The notes under the pieces were generated by a model that did no database searches, was not told the origin of the DNA, and saw nothing but the letters and a program-made list of their open reading frames with translations. The position numbers and the translations under genes are program-made. 64,000 nt of DNA from Tricholoma matsutake (lineage: Eukaryota > Basidiomycota > Agaricomycetes > Agaricales > Tricholomataceae). The stretch's first letter is position 1; every line of letters begins with the position of its first letter. Positions 21,637-34,300 of this stretch are shown piece after piece. The stretch covers positions 8,370,001 to 8,434,000 of the forward strand of contig AP026550.1 in assembly GCA_026075535.2 (NCBI GenBank). The letters run 5' to 3'.

Positions 21637-23241
21637 TCAGCTGTATGGGTGGTAGTACCCAGAGGCATAGCCAAATGATCCATCACCTGGTGGGAGTGCT
21701 TGGCTGGTACTGCTAGCACTTGCATCAAATGGTCCTGGATTCTGGTAAACGAACCCATCCTCTGCCAACCATTGTTGGTACTTAGGATCAACATAAGCAG
21801 GCATGAAGCTGGGGGTGTAGCCGGGGCCTATTGTATAGTTGGCCACACCGTACACATTTGAAAGAAATGGTGCCTCCCCAGGATTGGAAGGCATTCCTGT
21901 GATGTCACCTCGCAAAGTCATGGCAGGGTCAAATGGAGCCTGCCCACTATCGGAGAAAGGCTCTGCCCAGCTGTCTGGCTGCTCGGTGGGAACAGGAGCT
22001 GGCTGGGAGGATGGGCCCATTGAAGGGATGATGGCTGGGCCTGGTTCATTCCTGCTGTATCCCATGTTCCAGATTCTCCTCCATGTCATCTCCTCTTCTG
22101 GGTCATCCCAAAGAGCCCTCAGCTGCTCAGTTAGCACATGTTGCTTGTTCTTCCATTTATCACCACTAAGGTAAGTTGAGGGCTTTCCCCTTTTACTCAC
22201 CCACTTGTCTCCATCCCTGGACTTACCAGCTGCTTTTGAACTAGCGTTTTTCTCAGCAACCTCCTGCAATGCTGAGCAGAGCTTGAGCAGGGGTGAGTGA
22301 CAGAATGTGATCCATGACCCATGCACCTATGCAAATAGTGAGAAAGGAGATGCACCTGAAACCCAGGTGCGGCATGAAGAGCTCCTTGTTCAACATCACA
22401 GCTGGTGACTTCACAACCTCGGCCGTGAAAGCCTTCAGCCCATCGCTCCTGAAGAGCTCGAAGACCTTTCCCTGTTGATAGTTAAGCTCGGTCCAACCTC
22501 TTCATACAGCATGAACTTCAGCTTACCTCTTCATCGAGCCCATGGACATAGCCTTGGTTGTCAAGCAATTCTTTTGCCTTGCAGGCAGCATGCTCAACGT
22601 TCTTTCCTGCTAGCTGCTCCTCTGAGCACCCCGAAGCCTGCTCTTCTAACAGGTCCAGCTTGTAGAAGCGGTGCACATTTCGTCTTGCAAGGCTGTAGAT
22701 GTTGGTCCATGAAGTCTGGACCTGCTTGGCAACCTGTAGCTAGCATCAAAAGCATACCCCAAGTCCTTGGAATTTAGATGCACACGAGTGACCATATCCT
22801 CAGGCCAAGATGTGGAATCTGCTTCAACAACTTTGACACTCATGAGCAAAACACTGGTTAACTGGAGTGCTGGGCACTTACCAGTTTGTCTCAACCGCTC
22901 ATACTCCACCTTTGCCTAGCGGAGTGAATCAACTGCACTCTCCTGCCATGCAGCCATGTCCTCAAAGCCGAGGGTTGCAATCGCAAGCCCACTCATCCTA
23001 TTTTTGGCAGTTAACTCAAAGTAGTCCATCATGTCTGAGCTGATCTTTGCCTTCTGAGAGTAGCAGGACCCAGATGCAGCAGTCTTCCCAGTGCTTGCCT
23101 TCCTGTATTTGCTTGACCTCTTCTGAGATGACTCAACATTGGAAGGGCATGAGCCTGCAGACTCTGAGGATGAGGAGGAGCCTCCCTTGATCTGCCTCCA
23201 CTTCCCCTTTCCACCAACCATCTCCATTGAAAGTGGGGCAA
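21637..23241 (-). pseudogene. Unrecognised gene upstream of the dioxygenase
   Basis: I do not recognise this protein. On the minus strand, blocks read in order: GGKGKWRQIKGGSSSSSES with a Ser/Lys-rich start, AKISSDMMDYFELTAKNR, AKVEYERLRQTG, VVEADSTSWPEDMVTRVHLN, VQTSWTNIYSLARRNVHRFY, KVFELFRSDGLKAFTAEVV, SPAVMLNKELFMPHLGFQ, and after an intron SWITFCHSPLLKLCSALQEV, then a Pro/Gly/Tyr-rich C-terminus ending in YYHPYS at 21637. A TAG near 22918 interrupts SLR*AKVEY where Gln fits, and short introns are needed elsewhere. It is co-oriented with the Plavaka remnant and the dioxygenase, so it may be a further passenger of the same element. Confidence 0.45.
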
Positions 23242-24252
23242 CCGGTGTGACTTTGGTTTTGACTCTTAGTAGGGGAAGGGACGAATCTGGAACTGCTGTT
23301 GGAAGTGCCAGTTAGAGATGAGTTTGCACATTGCTCACAAGCCTTGCCTCAAGTCAGTGTCATGACTGACATTGCCTGGAGGTCTGGAGGTCTGTCATAA
23401 CATCAGTGCTTCACCAGCCTGCAGTTAACATCATGACCAAACTGGTCTAGGGTCAAGGTGACAGATCCCTGGAACCCCTGCCACCAGCATGGCACAATTT
23501 ACATTTTAGCCTCATTCGCCCTTAGGTCAGGACCATGGCTGACCTTGCATATACTGATCAAGCTGCCAGTGGTCTTAGATCTGTAATGATATGGTGAGTA
23601 CTTGACCGAAGCTTGCAGTGAGAGCAACATGATGCAGAGCTTATTCAAGATTGCCATGGTCATAAAAGCCACTATTTGGTGTGAGGGTCTGATCAGTCAG
23701 AAGAGGTGAGTGCTTTTGATCATTGCCTTGCCAGTGGTATCAGTGCAGTGCCATTCCAAATCCATCGATTGAATTACTATAAATTGAATCAGCAGGCTTT
23801 CACAGAGAGAGAGAGCGAGCCATAGCACACATGTTTTAACTTTCTTCCTTACATGCTCTTGTGGGAGCCATTCATTGACAGGGAAGTAATCCTATCCTAT
23901 AAATAGATCTTGATCGATCACTCAAGCACTCAAGTACTCACATAGCTGAGTGCTCTCCATCCTGACCCCACCAAATCTGACGACTGACCATGTCATGAAT
24001 CATTGAATCTGGGGCTCAGTGCTTAAGCCTCATCTGGGTATTGAATGACCAGAGGATACTCCTGTGCATAGTTATGTATGCTGGTTTCTGCATCTCATCT
24101 CATCAGTGAACTTGAAGCTTGAAGCGATGCTTCATTTATGCAATAAAACTACATTCTGGGTTCTACAGTGCCCTACTTGATATCTTTGGCTAATTTCTTT
24201 ATGGCGGACTCTGTCAAGGGAGTAGCAGTGCTAGTAGGAGTCAGTATTACTT
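23242..24252. other. Region without a recognised gene
   Basis: AT-rich sequence with a short GA run near 23805 and a TATA-like CCTATAAATAG at about 23896 on the plus strand. No convincing open frame follows the TATA-like site. Confidence 0.5.
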
Positions 24253-24631
24253 CTACATCTCTAGTGTCTTCAGCACTTCAAGCATCCTCAATAGCCATTC
24301 TCTCACTGCCTTGAGACTGACTGGTCTCAGAAGTGCCATCTTCAGAGATGCATCCAGCAGATGGCTGGACATCAACTTCATCCATGGAGGCAGACACCTG
24401 ATTGCTGCTTTCTGGATCCACAATTTCATGGAAATAATCCTGCATGTGAGCGATGTCCTCACTCATTTCCTCCACCCGAATATGAGCTATCTGAACTTGG
24501 TCCCGCAATGATTGCAAAACACATTCTCCCTCTAACACCCGATTTGAAGCAACCTGCAGCTCTAAACGCAGTGTATCCCGCATCGCCCAAGCTATCACCA
24601 ATTCTTGATGTTGAGATTTTTTGTCGAACAT
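24253..24631 (-). CDS. Short coiled-coil-like reading frame, unrecognised
   Basis: One frame of 117 codons reads with regular hydrophobic spacing (ELVIAWAMRDTLRLELQ, then LRDQVQIAHIRVEEMSED), which suggests a coiled coil, and ends in an acidic and Ser/Gln-rich tail. It may be the last exon of the decayed gene upstream (25.4-26.2 kb), which is on the same strand. No function can be proposed. Confidence 0.3.
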
Positions 24632-25407
24632 GGAGTAGGAATTATCGAACTACAGAGATAATCAGTTACCCATGAATGGACACCAAAGGCTACACCCACT
24701 GTGCGGGCCCAATGTGGTGACCTGATCTTTGTATAAACTGTTTGAGATCCCAAAACTTTGGAGTATTGTGTTCATGTAAACTGGACTGGCCCTGACAAAC
24801 CAGAGCACACCTGTGATGGAGATGGTGAAGCCATGGTGATCTGCCTCAGTGCCGGGTTCATAAATGGATTTTGGTGTGAAGCAGTGGGTATCACAAACTT
24901 ACTAGGGCAACGTCGCAGGATATAACCTGAAGGCTGAAACCTCAACTTACATGGGTCAACACCTTTATGTATAGGAGGGACTATAGGTGCTTCAGTCTGA
25001 TTCTGACTTCAGTCAGGGCGCTGAGTGAAAGTTGAAACATGATGTTCGAGATCTGTCACTCAAGATGGTCACACCACATACACTCAGTAAGGTGAGAAAA
25101 TTTCCCAATTCATCAATTAGTCACATTGATATGCATGACATGTGTGATCATGTTTGTTTACCAAAGTTATTGCTAGTTCACTCCTTTATCAACATCGAAC
25201 GACATGGATCCAAGCATCCCAAATATGACTCACATGGCAGCAGGCATTGTCTCAGCAACTTTCTTGGCATGGACTATCAAGGCTTGGCAATACAAGTTTG
25301 GCTTCAATGGCTCCGAATGTGGAAATACACAGCGGTATAGCTTGCTCTGCATAACTCGACATTGGATGGCCAAATTTCTATACACTAGTATTGCCATCAA
25401 ATATGTT
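24632..25407. other. Region without a recognised gene
   Basis: Short open frames on both strands overlap with no motif. It separates two unrecognised minus-strand coding blocks and may be an eroded part of one gene. Confidence 0.4.
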
Positions 25408-26246
25408 TCAAACAAAGTGCTCCTCCGTCACACAATCATGGAAGCAAGCAGTCTCACAGGTCATGAACTTATTGCAAGATTCGCAATTTGCAAAGAGCGA
25501 TGAGAATCTATCAATTGGAAGCCCACACATTTGTGGTTGAAGTATGTACTCCTTATCGCTGGTGTGGGAAAGTGCCTTCTGGTGCTGTGAAAGCACCTGC
25601 TCGCACTCGTGATAGAACTTGTTCTGGCTTGGGAGACAAGTGTGGCACTCATTGCACTGAGTGAAGAGAGAGGAAAACTGCTCCTGAGTGACACTGGCAT
25701 TAATCACCCAATCCATTTGTAATATAAGGGCATAGTTGGGAAGTGGCATGTTTGATGGGTCAAAGGTGTCGAATGCTACATCTAGTAAACAGAAAGACAA
25801 ATTTATTAAGGCATAGAATAAAGGATGAACATGGCAGTACATGCCTCCATATGTGAATGGCCTTACAGTGGAGCATTGCTGGACTAGGATGCTATGCTGG
25901 GGTATCTTCTCCTTGGCATCTGAGTCAAGGTGAGAACTCGCAAAATAGCCTAACACTTTGACACACCGTGAACTGCAAAGGTAAGGCTCCGTGGTGCCTC
26001 CGAATCGGAGTTTTGCATCAGACTGGCCAGTAGCACGTGTCCTTCATGAACTACAGCAGTCCCTTGGGGCGTGGGAGTGTGGTCTATCAAGTCAGAAGAC
26101 TCGATGATGAATGCATACTTGCGTTTGAGGCCGCACATGATCTGAGTTGTGGAGTTGGTCATAGGAGTGGACGGCCAAGTAGCAGAATGCGACATCAAAG
26201 AAGATATGCAGGTCTTGTGAATCTGGCTGCCCCCAGCTTTATACAC
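25408..26246 (-). pseudogene. Unrecognised cysteine-containing protein, eroded
   Basis: Two overlapping frames give one plausible protein: KRKYAFIIESSDLIDH and VVHEGHVLLASLMQ in the first, then with a one-base shift LGYFASSHLDSDAKEKIPQH, LLDVAFDTFDPSNMPLPNY and paired cysteines in CNECHTCLPSQNKFYHEC and CESCNKFMTC. The CxxC pairs followed by a spaced His and Cys suggest zinc binding. The frame shift between the two halves means it is broken as it stands. It is divergent from Plavaka copy B and is about 600 bases from it. Confidence 0.35.
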
Positions 26247-26851
26247 ATTCAGCCATGTGTAGAAAACTAAATGAGCAATCAGAGAAATGACTATTTGGCG
26301 GAGCAGAGGATCAGGGAGATGACTGCTTGAATTCCTGAGTATGTCACATTGCCATCAAGCATCACAATTATTTTCCCGTCTAAGCATAGCACAACTCACA
26401 GAATTCTCTGCCAATTCATAAGGGGAATTTTGACCAGGCTGCTGATCCACTGACAGAATATAGAATTAGGCTCGCATGAATTAGTTGAGTCTTGGCACTA
26501 CGCAGCGCGTGTTTGATGGATGATCCAAATTTGACCGCATCCCCAACTCTCTCGATGACGCTAGTTTTCTGCATCTCGCAATCACTGTGCAACCATATGG
26601 TGTTCATTCTAGGTGGATGTTTCCCAGCCCTGCACTGCAGTGTGTTTGTGGCAAGTTGTTCTTGCAGCACCCTGCTCTGAATCATCATATGCAGACATGC
26701 GCCTGGGCCAAAAAGCAAATTACAAGCGCGCTATCAAAGGCAAAGCAAGCATTTGGAGAGTGAAGAGAACGAAAATGGCAGCGGCAGGAAGAAAGTCTGG
26801 CAGCTCTCAATTTCAATGAGGAAGTTGTAGCATCAGCACCAGTGAGTCTTA

Positions 26852-29800
26852 TTGATTTTTTCATGCGAATTGAGGGCTGACTTGGATCCAGCAGTGCCTG
26901 TTTTTGCATTGACTAGTTGCCTGTCAGTTCACCTCCACCAGCCAGTCACTCAGCACCAGAAGTGGAGGTACATATGCCTTCTGGGGCTGATGTGGACAGC
27001 CACCTGTCATTGGCGCAGAGAAGGCAATGGTGCCAGGTGCAGATTCCAAACAGATACCAGGACAATCTGCCCCAGGCTTCTGCCTCACTGCCTCCTCCGA
27101 GTGAATCATACACCGTCCAACCAGAGGAAGCTGATGGAGGTCCTAGTTCTACTGCCAGTAGTAGCTTTCCCACAAGCAACAATCTTTTGGTGGACAAGGA
27201 ATCAGGCCACCCAATCTTGCGATCACCTTGCAACGCTTTTGGTTTATCACGCTGCTATTACAGTACCAAGTACCCATCCCACGATCCAGAGGAGTTCAAT
27301 GACTTCAATGCACTGTCTGATGTCAGCAACCCCCCACTGAGTCATGAAGTGGACTTGGGGCCTTACCCAAATCACAGCTCCTTTGCTCTAGGGGAATGGT
27401 ACTGGGGTGACAGTGTACAAAAGACAAAAAAAAACTTTAAAAACCTCATAGACATCATCACTAGGCTGGACTTTCACCCCAATGATGTCAGAGATACCAA
27501 ATAGGATTCTATTGACGATGAACTAGGTGGGGACAGAGAGGTGATGTGGGAGGATGAAGACAACTTGGCCCCTGGATGGCAGCAAACATCTGTAACCATT
27601 CAAGTCCCATTCCATCGCTTCACTGCATCGCCAGGCCTTCAGGACTATGTTGTTCATGATTTTTGCCATCACAGCATTGTATTGATCCTAAAAGAGAAAT
27701 TGATTGATGATCATGAGTTCCGGCATTTCCACATTGAACCCTATGAGCTCAAATGGCAGCCAGCCCATCAGGGAAGCTCTGCATCAGAGGACCCATCGAT
27801 CCGGGTTCACGGCAAGCTTTACACCTCACCAGCCTTTCTTAAAGCCCATATGGAGCTGCAGGCATTGCAGGGAGAGCCTGGGTGCAGCCTTCCATGTGTT
27901 GTTGTTGGATTGATGTTTGCCTCGGATCAGACTCATCTTACTTCCTTTGGCAAGACAAAGCTTTGGCCTTTGTATTTATTCTTTGGGAATGACTCAAAAT
28001 ACCATTGTGGGAAACCCTCACTTCATCTTTGTAATCATGTTGCATACTTCTGTAAGGTCAGTATCTTAGCCCATTTGATGATGAGGTTCCTTAGCTTTTT
28101 TCCCAGCTTCCAGACGAGTTCAAGGACTTCATCACTTCTAAAACTGGGGGCAAAGGCCTCAGCCCAGCTTTTATGCCATACTGTAATTGAGAGTTGTTCC
28201 ATGCACAATGGAAGGCCATCTTAGATGATGAATTTGTTGAAGCATACATCCACGGTGTAATTGTAACATGTGCAGATGGGCTTGCAAGGTGGTTCTACCT
28301 TTGGATATTCACATACTCGGCAGATTACCCAGAAAAGTAGGCTATTCAGCACCACTTCATTCATGCCTTCACTTTATAACTGAACACAACCAATAGGATT
28401 TTGCTGGTCGGCATAAAAAACTTGGGGAGCCATCCATGCCCTCGCTGTCTTATCCCTCTGTCTGATGCCTTTAAAATTGGAATGGCCCATGATGCCAGGA
28501 GGCAACAGACCCTCGCTCAGAGAGACACTGCAGCCCGTCGAAGGCACATCTCCAATGCCCGAAAGTTCATCCAAGAGGGAAACTATGCCATTGATAGTGC
28601 TCCAGTGAAGAGATTAATGGATGCTGAGTCAATGATCCCCTCTGTGGTATGCTTGCCAGTGGTTGCTTCTCTTGAGTACTGGGGTAATTTTTATTGTTCT
28701 AAGAACACATTTTCTGACATACTTGCTCCATTGGGCTTTGACATGTTTCCCATGGCTGTTGTTGACATCATGCATGAGGTGGAGCTGGGCACATGGAGAT
28801 CCCTGTTCATCCACCTGCTACGCATCTTGGAAAGTGCAGGGCCTACCCACAGTACCCTTACTAGTGAGCTAGATCAACGGTGAAGTGCCTTTCACAAAAT
28901 CATCATAACGATGCTGCAGCACTGATGCACTCAGATTAGATACCGGGAAGTGCCAACGTTTTCTTGAGACACAATTCAAAAGTTCTCGGTGAACTGCTCT
29001 GAGATGAAGCAGCTTGCTGCTCGTGACTTCGAAGATCTCCTACAGGTTAAGGCTACCAAAGAGTCAGGCTCCCTTACTTACTGGAGTTATTTAGTGTGCA
29101 ATCCCAGTCTTCGAAGGCCTTTTGCCAGAACCTCACAATAAACGGGTTTTGAAGCTACTTTTCCTCATGGGCCATTGGGATGGTCTTGCTAAACTGCATC
29201 TTCACACAGATGCAACTCTAGCAATCTTGGATAGTGTGATGGCATTGCTAGGCCAGGCCCTCCGCGAGTTCGAGATGAAGACTTGCTCCATGTTCACTAC
29301 TCGCAAACTTAAAAAGGAGGAGAGTGCTAGAAAGCGCAAGCAGGCCACCCAGAAAAAAACATCCCAGGTCAAAAAAACCCCCCCAACCCAAGAGCTAGGG
29401 CTGGTAATGGTGACAGGGCTGTGGTAGCAAAAGACAATGCAGCAAAGGCGAGTAAAGGGCTAAAGGAATTCAATATGAGCACCTACAAGTACCATGCCCT
29501 AGGGGATGTTGCTAACACGATAAGAGAATATGGCACAACAGAATCATACTCTACGGAACTGGTAAGCACTGCACATGAGTCTCTTTGTTATCTTTATACT
29601 TCATGTTCTTGACCAGGGTGAACTGGAGCATCGCACCACGAAGTCCAGATACAAGTGGATGAGCAAAAAGAACTACCTGAACCAGCTGGCTCAGATTGAG
29701 CGACACCAGGCCCATGTTTGCCAAATTCAAAGGAGACTGAATGCAGGAAAGGCCTCTCACTATGATGAGGTGGAGTATGCATCCTCACCAATGCCAAGAT

Positions 29801-30982
29801 ACTGCATTGAAAAATCACAAAACAAACCAGTAGTTCTCCCAGTATTTTTGCAGGACAATCGCGGTGACCCTGCTGTCAAGGTGAGTAGGATTGGCAGACT
29901 GCTTTATCCATTCTAAGGCCCCTGCTGCTAGGACTTCCTTTCGAGATTAAAAGCCCACCTTCTCCCTAGAATCCAGCTTATGGTGCAGCAGGAAGCCTCC
30001 TCGGCACTGCATCTTTCATCTTCATCCAGAGATCCTTGCAGTAATGGCATCAACCATGTCCTATTCAAAAGTGACCGCATATATAACCATTGGCTAGTTT
30101 GAATCAACTACACTGCCTATGATGTCTGCTGAGCCCAGGATGTTCTGAACCCAAACACAACACACCACAACATCATACTCTTAAATAGTATGGGGGAACA
30201 ATGCCACCCTTATCTTTATGCACACATTCTGGGCGTTTATCACACAAACATCATTTATGTAGGGCCAGGAATGGTCGACTATAGCCCTAGACAACTTGAT
30301 TTCCTATGGGTGCGATGGTATCAGCATTGGGAGGTAGCTGATGGCAGTGACATAATGGGGTGGAAGGCTCACCATCTTGATCAGCTATCCTTCCCTCCCA
30401 TGGCCAGTGAGGATGCCTTTGGTTTTGTTGATCCATCTGATGTCCTGTGAAGCTGTCATGTCATTCCCTGATTTGCAAAGGGGAAGCGGCACTCAGACGG
30501 GGTGGCCCTTTCCAAATGTGCTCAAGATGGTGAAGATTGGAAGGAGTACTATGTGGGACGGTGAGTGGATCAGAACTTGAAGCAGGTTTAACATGACTGA
30601 TAAGGACACTGACTTTGGTGCCATCAGCTTTGTAGATCGTGACATGATGATGCATTATCACTGGGGCCAAGGCATCGGGCACACTTACTGTCATGATTCA
30701 AACCCTGTTGCTCATGACTCCTTGCCTCAAATCAAACAGCCTGAGGACAACGAAGCTGATGGCCTTGAACCGTGGATATGTGGAGAGCATGGACACAATA
30801 AAGTCAGAGGTGAAGAGGGTGTGGAGGGACTTGATGCACTGGAGTATGGTATCAATGAAAGAGAAAATGAACCACTAGGAGGGACCTCTGATGAAGAGCT
30901 TTCGGATGTGGAATCCTGGCAGGAGGATTTGGACTCAGACACATTAGAGACAGTCGACATGTACCATTCACAGATTCTTTGA
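26852..30982 (+). mobile_element. Plavaka-type DNA transposon copy B
   Basis: This is the longest Plavaka copy in the window, with most of the transposase reading frame in recognisable order, followed directly by the inverted-repeat segment that leads into a JmjC-like gene. Terminal inverted repeats were not recognised at either end, so the borders are those of the coding region. Confidence 0.75.
26917..30982 (+). pseudogene. Plavaka transposase, copy B, decayed
   Basis: The transposase has a putative RNase H-like fold and would mobilise the element. Blocks in order: YPSHDPEEFNDFN, VDLGPYPNHSSFALGEWYWG (27350-27420), PFHRFTASPGLQ, FHIEPYELKW, GLMFASDQTHLTSFG, LWPLYLFFGNDSKY, DGLARWFYLWIFTYSADYPE, the Cys pair in HPCPRCLIPL (about 28432-28460), MFPMAVVDIMHEVELGTWR, REVPTF, GLLPEPHNKRVLKLLF (29110), YHALGDVANTIREYG, DFLWVRWYQ, FVDRDMMMHYHWG and an acidic tail ending in YHSQIL at 30982. 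Stops include TAG near 27502 and TGA at 28965-28967 (Arg expected), and several frame changes cannot all be introns. It is dead as it stands. Confidence 0.75.
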
Positions 30983-31334
30983 AAATAGAGAGGTGAAAAG
31001 TCATTCAGCCCATGGCAACCTGAAATAACTCACTGACTCAGAATGTTTATTTTTTTCCGGATTGAGAGTCTCGATTGATGATGTAACCTTGATGATGTAA
31101 CCTTGAGCAAAAGTGTGCATGCACACTTTTGAGCTTGTGTCATGTGACATATGGCCATATAAGTACTAACCCAACTCTTGAACTTGAAGCTTGATTGCTC
31201 CATCTTACTTGTCTTACTTGTCTCACTCATGCATTGCTCAGAGGGTTTCAACCAGCAAAGCCTCACTGTCTGAAGGATATCCAATGCAAATTTCTGGACA
31301 ATGGCCTGGTTTACACCCATCTTATTTGACCCAG
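30862..31334 (+). repeat. Right arm of the 470-bp inverted repeat
   Basis: Inverted, highly similar partner of 20986-21454. In order it contains the last ~35 codons and stop of Plavaka copy B, two tandem copies of GATGATGTAACCTT (31076-31104), the 24-bp palindrome, a TATA-like CCATATAAG, and the start of the JmjC-like gene (ATG 31301, MAWFTPILFDP). Similarity ends within codon 11-12 of that gene, so the two genes share promoter, leader and N-terminus but not the rest. Confidence 0.88.
31108..31131. promoter_or_regulatory. 24-bp perfect palindrome upstream of the JmjC-like gene
   Basis: Core GTGTGCATGCACAC with A4/T4 and C/G flanks; identical to 21185-21208. It is located about 30 bases upstream of the TATA-like site at 31152-31161 and 170 bases before the predicted start codon. 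Confidence 0.6.
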
Positions 31335-34300
31335 AGGGTACAAAGCATTTGGGCCAAAGTCACCCAGAATTTCAGGTAAGAATTCAAGACTTCAGCTTCA
31401 ATACCTATCCTGATAGTTTAAATTGTGTTGCAGAAATTTATTGATACTACTACAGGCTGGGAACAACTGGAGATGACATCTGATATTCAACATGCTTGCT
31501 GAGTCCTTAAGCATCTTGCTGAGTCATCTACCCCTGGAGAGCCTATTTCAAAGCACCAAGCCATTGTTTATGGGGCCCTATTCAACTACCAACTGTTGGA
31601 CATCGTAGCATCAGTTTACAACCTCCTTCCTGACGAGATCGCCCCAGCTAAGCAGAGGGCTGCTGAAGTGTCTATGCCAATGTGCTTGGTCACTTTTAAT
31701 TCTGCACCATTATGTGACAGTACTAACAGGGCACTTTATAGGATCGTAAAGGGGTTTTTGCAGACTGGCCAAAACTCTTGGAGCAGGCAGGACAGGATCT
31801 AGCCCAAGTGCAGGGTCTAGCCCAAGTGCAGGGTCTGGCTAGCGATGTTGGTGTGATGGGGGAAAATGGGCCTGCAGCATGCTTCCAGCTCCTTTCTAAA
31901 TTCACCTCAACCAAGAATGTGGCCCGGAGGTCTTACAACTTTATCGCATCAGCATTTGATCTTTCACTGCAGTTAAATGTTTGTGGATAGTGTTGAGAGC
32001 TTTCAGTGAATTGCTAAGGACCGTTCTTTTCTTACAGAGGGACATCTTAGGATTATGAACAACATATTGGACAACTTTTATCCGTGAGTTAATGGGTATT
32101 TATGTATTGGAATATTTGTTACATGATAATATTGCAGGCAAGTGAATGGCTCTGGCCCAGATCTGAAACTGGCCTTCAAAGGCACTAACTGTGCTGCATC
32201 GATGGAGATCCCCCTCTGCATTGCACTGGGGATTTCTCCTCTCTGCTTGTTGACAAAGAGGCCTCTGATTGAACAAAAAATAAGCAAGAAAGCAATTTTT
32301 AACGCAAGTACTATCTATGAAATTGTTACATTGTTGACTGGTTTTGTAGGTTTGGCAAGCCCTGGGCACTCATCACCCCAAGATTCTTTCTGACATTGAA
32401 AAGATCTTGTGGAAAGCCCTCTTTCAAGCCGCGCATTCCCCTGACTCCCTGGAGGATATCCTGTGGGCAGCTATAGATGCCTCACTCGTGATCCTCTGGT
32501 CAAGTGCTGAAGATGATAGATGTGTGTTCTGGCTAGGAGGTCCAGGTAAGATACTTGTTTCAGTTTTGTAACCTTTCTGATCTTGTGAGATACAGAGCCA
32601 AGTATTGCTGAAGATGATGGAGATGATGGGGAGGATGGACAGTATGAAGACAATGGTCATGGGAGAGATGAGGACGGGCATGCAATGCATCAGGCAGGAG
32701 CAGGAGAAGGATGTTGTGCAACTGGAGAGCTGCATCAGGGTATGCTGGGCACTGAGAATGGCACACAAGTAGTGCAGCCAAGTAGTAGTGGCGTCCAGGG
32801 ATCAAGAAACCCGCATAAGAAAGCAACGGTTGAGGATGAAGAGGAGGAGCCATGCCTTCCACCCATAACATCAGAGGAGGATCTGGGTCCTGGAGTAGTC
32901 CTTCTGATTGTTCATCTGGCAACTCCGCAGCACTTCTCTGAGCAACCACACCCTCAGCAGACAACAGGGCATTCACTAGTAATGCAACAGAGACAGCTTT
33001 CCAACCTGCCGCCTGATGGAGAAGATGAAGATGACTCACATATGACGGGACAGGACTGGCATGAACATACCGACAACGCTAGGGATGTCAATGGTGGTAT
33101 CGGTATGTGCAGATACTGTCACAAATAGCCCAGCTCAACTGTTGCACAGAGTCAGAATTGCCAGACATTCTGGCTGGAAAAGTAGCTGGCATTGAATGCC
33201 AACAGGCGAAGCCAGACTCTCCCTTAGTGTTTCGACGCTCTGAACAAAAACACTCCTCACGATCAAGTGCTCTTACAGAACTTATGTCCCCCTCGAATAC
33301 CAAGAAGAGGAAGCGCAAGGAGATAGAGAGCCTGGGGGCTTTGAAAGAAAAGCGTACTGAGGCCAAGAGGCAGGAGACAAGGAAGCAAATATGCCAAGAG
33401 ACAGGGAGACAGCAGATGGGGACAGGGATGGAGAGCCAGGGTCTATGGGAAGCATTAGAGGGGAGGAGCACTTTTGAGGAACAACTGGATGGCAGGCTAC
33501 TGGAATTCATTGACCTTACTCTGGTGGAGGTAAAGGAAGACATGGTGAGAGCTGTTGCCCATTCCTCACACCGCTAGGCTCTGAACGCAGAACAGCAGTC
33601 TGAACCTGATATTACTTTTGCATGGGAGGACATTCCTCCAGAGGGATGTGGCTGTAAATGATGCTATTATTCCTAAGCATACTGTTTTTTAGATGTTTGT
33701 GGCCCCTCAATCTCTTCCCCTGTATGGGCCTGAGTCCACAATCCCATATAATTATACAGCTGGCTTTCATGTAGGTCATGTTGGCATGCGTTGTCAGCCT
33801 TACTGATGTAAAAGCAGTCCAAAGCAGTGTTGAAGTTCTTCTGTGATGTATGGAATGCAGTTTCCAGGGGATTCGTGGATGGTCTGCCCCCTCATCTACA
33901 ACCCAATAGCTCTCACTCAATCTTTCATGTGATGCGGTCAACTGAATGTGCTTCTATGCCACTGGAAGTGATTTGAGATATCTTCAGCCATAAATGTATC
34001 ATCATCACTGACAAGCCTATGCAAATTGTTCAATTTGAGGCAAATGGCATGTCCACCATTTCACCCAAGCTGAGTAAAAGAATCACTATTCAGGGTCAGT
34101 AACTCCACATCGCACTTTTGCTAGACTAAATACCCTCACAGATCACTCCCTTCCTGAAGATGATGAGGGAAGGATAGCATTACGCATTGGAACCCCTGAA
34201 GATTTACTACAAAGCCACTGAGCAGGGGATGGTGGGAAGATCCTCAATGCCCTACACTTTCCACTTCCCTTGCCACCTATTGATTGCATGCCTCTGCCAT

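Noticed and set aside
23890..23910. TATA-like site suggesting a plus-strand gene
   Set aside because: No plus-strand frame with a start or splice pattern follows within 1 kb, so I do not call a promoter.
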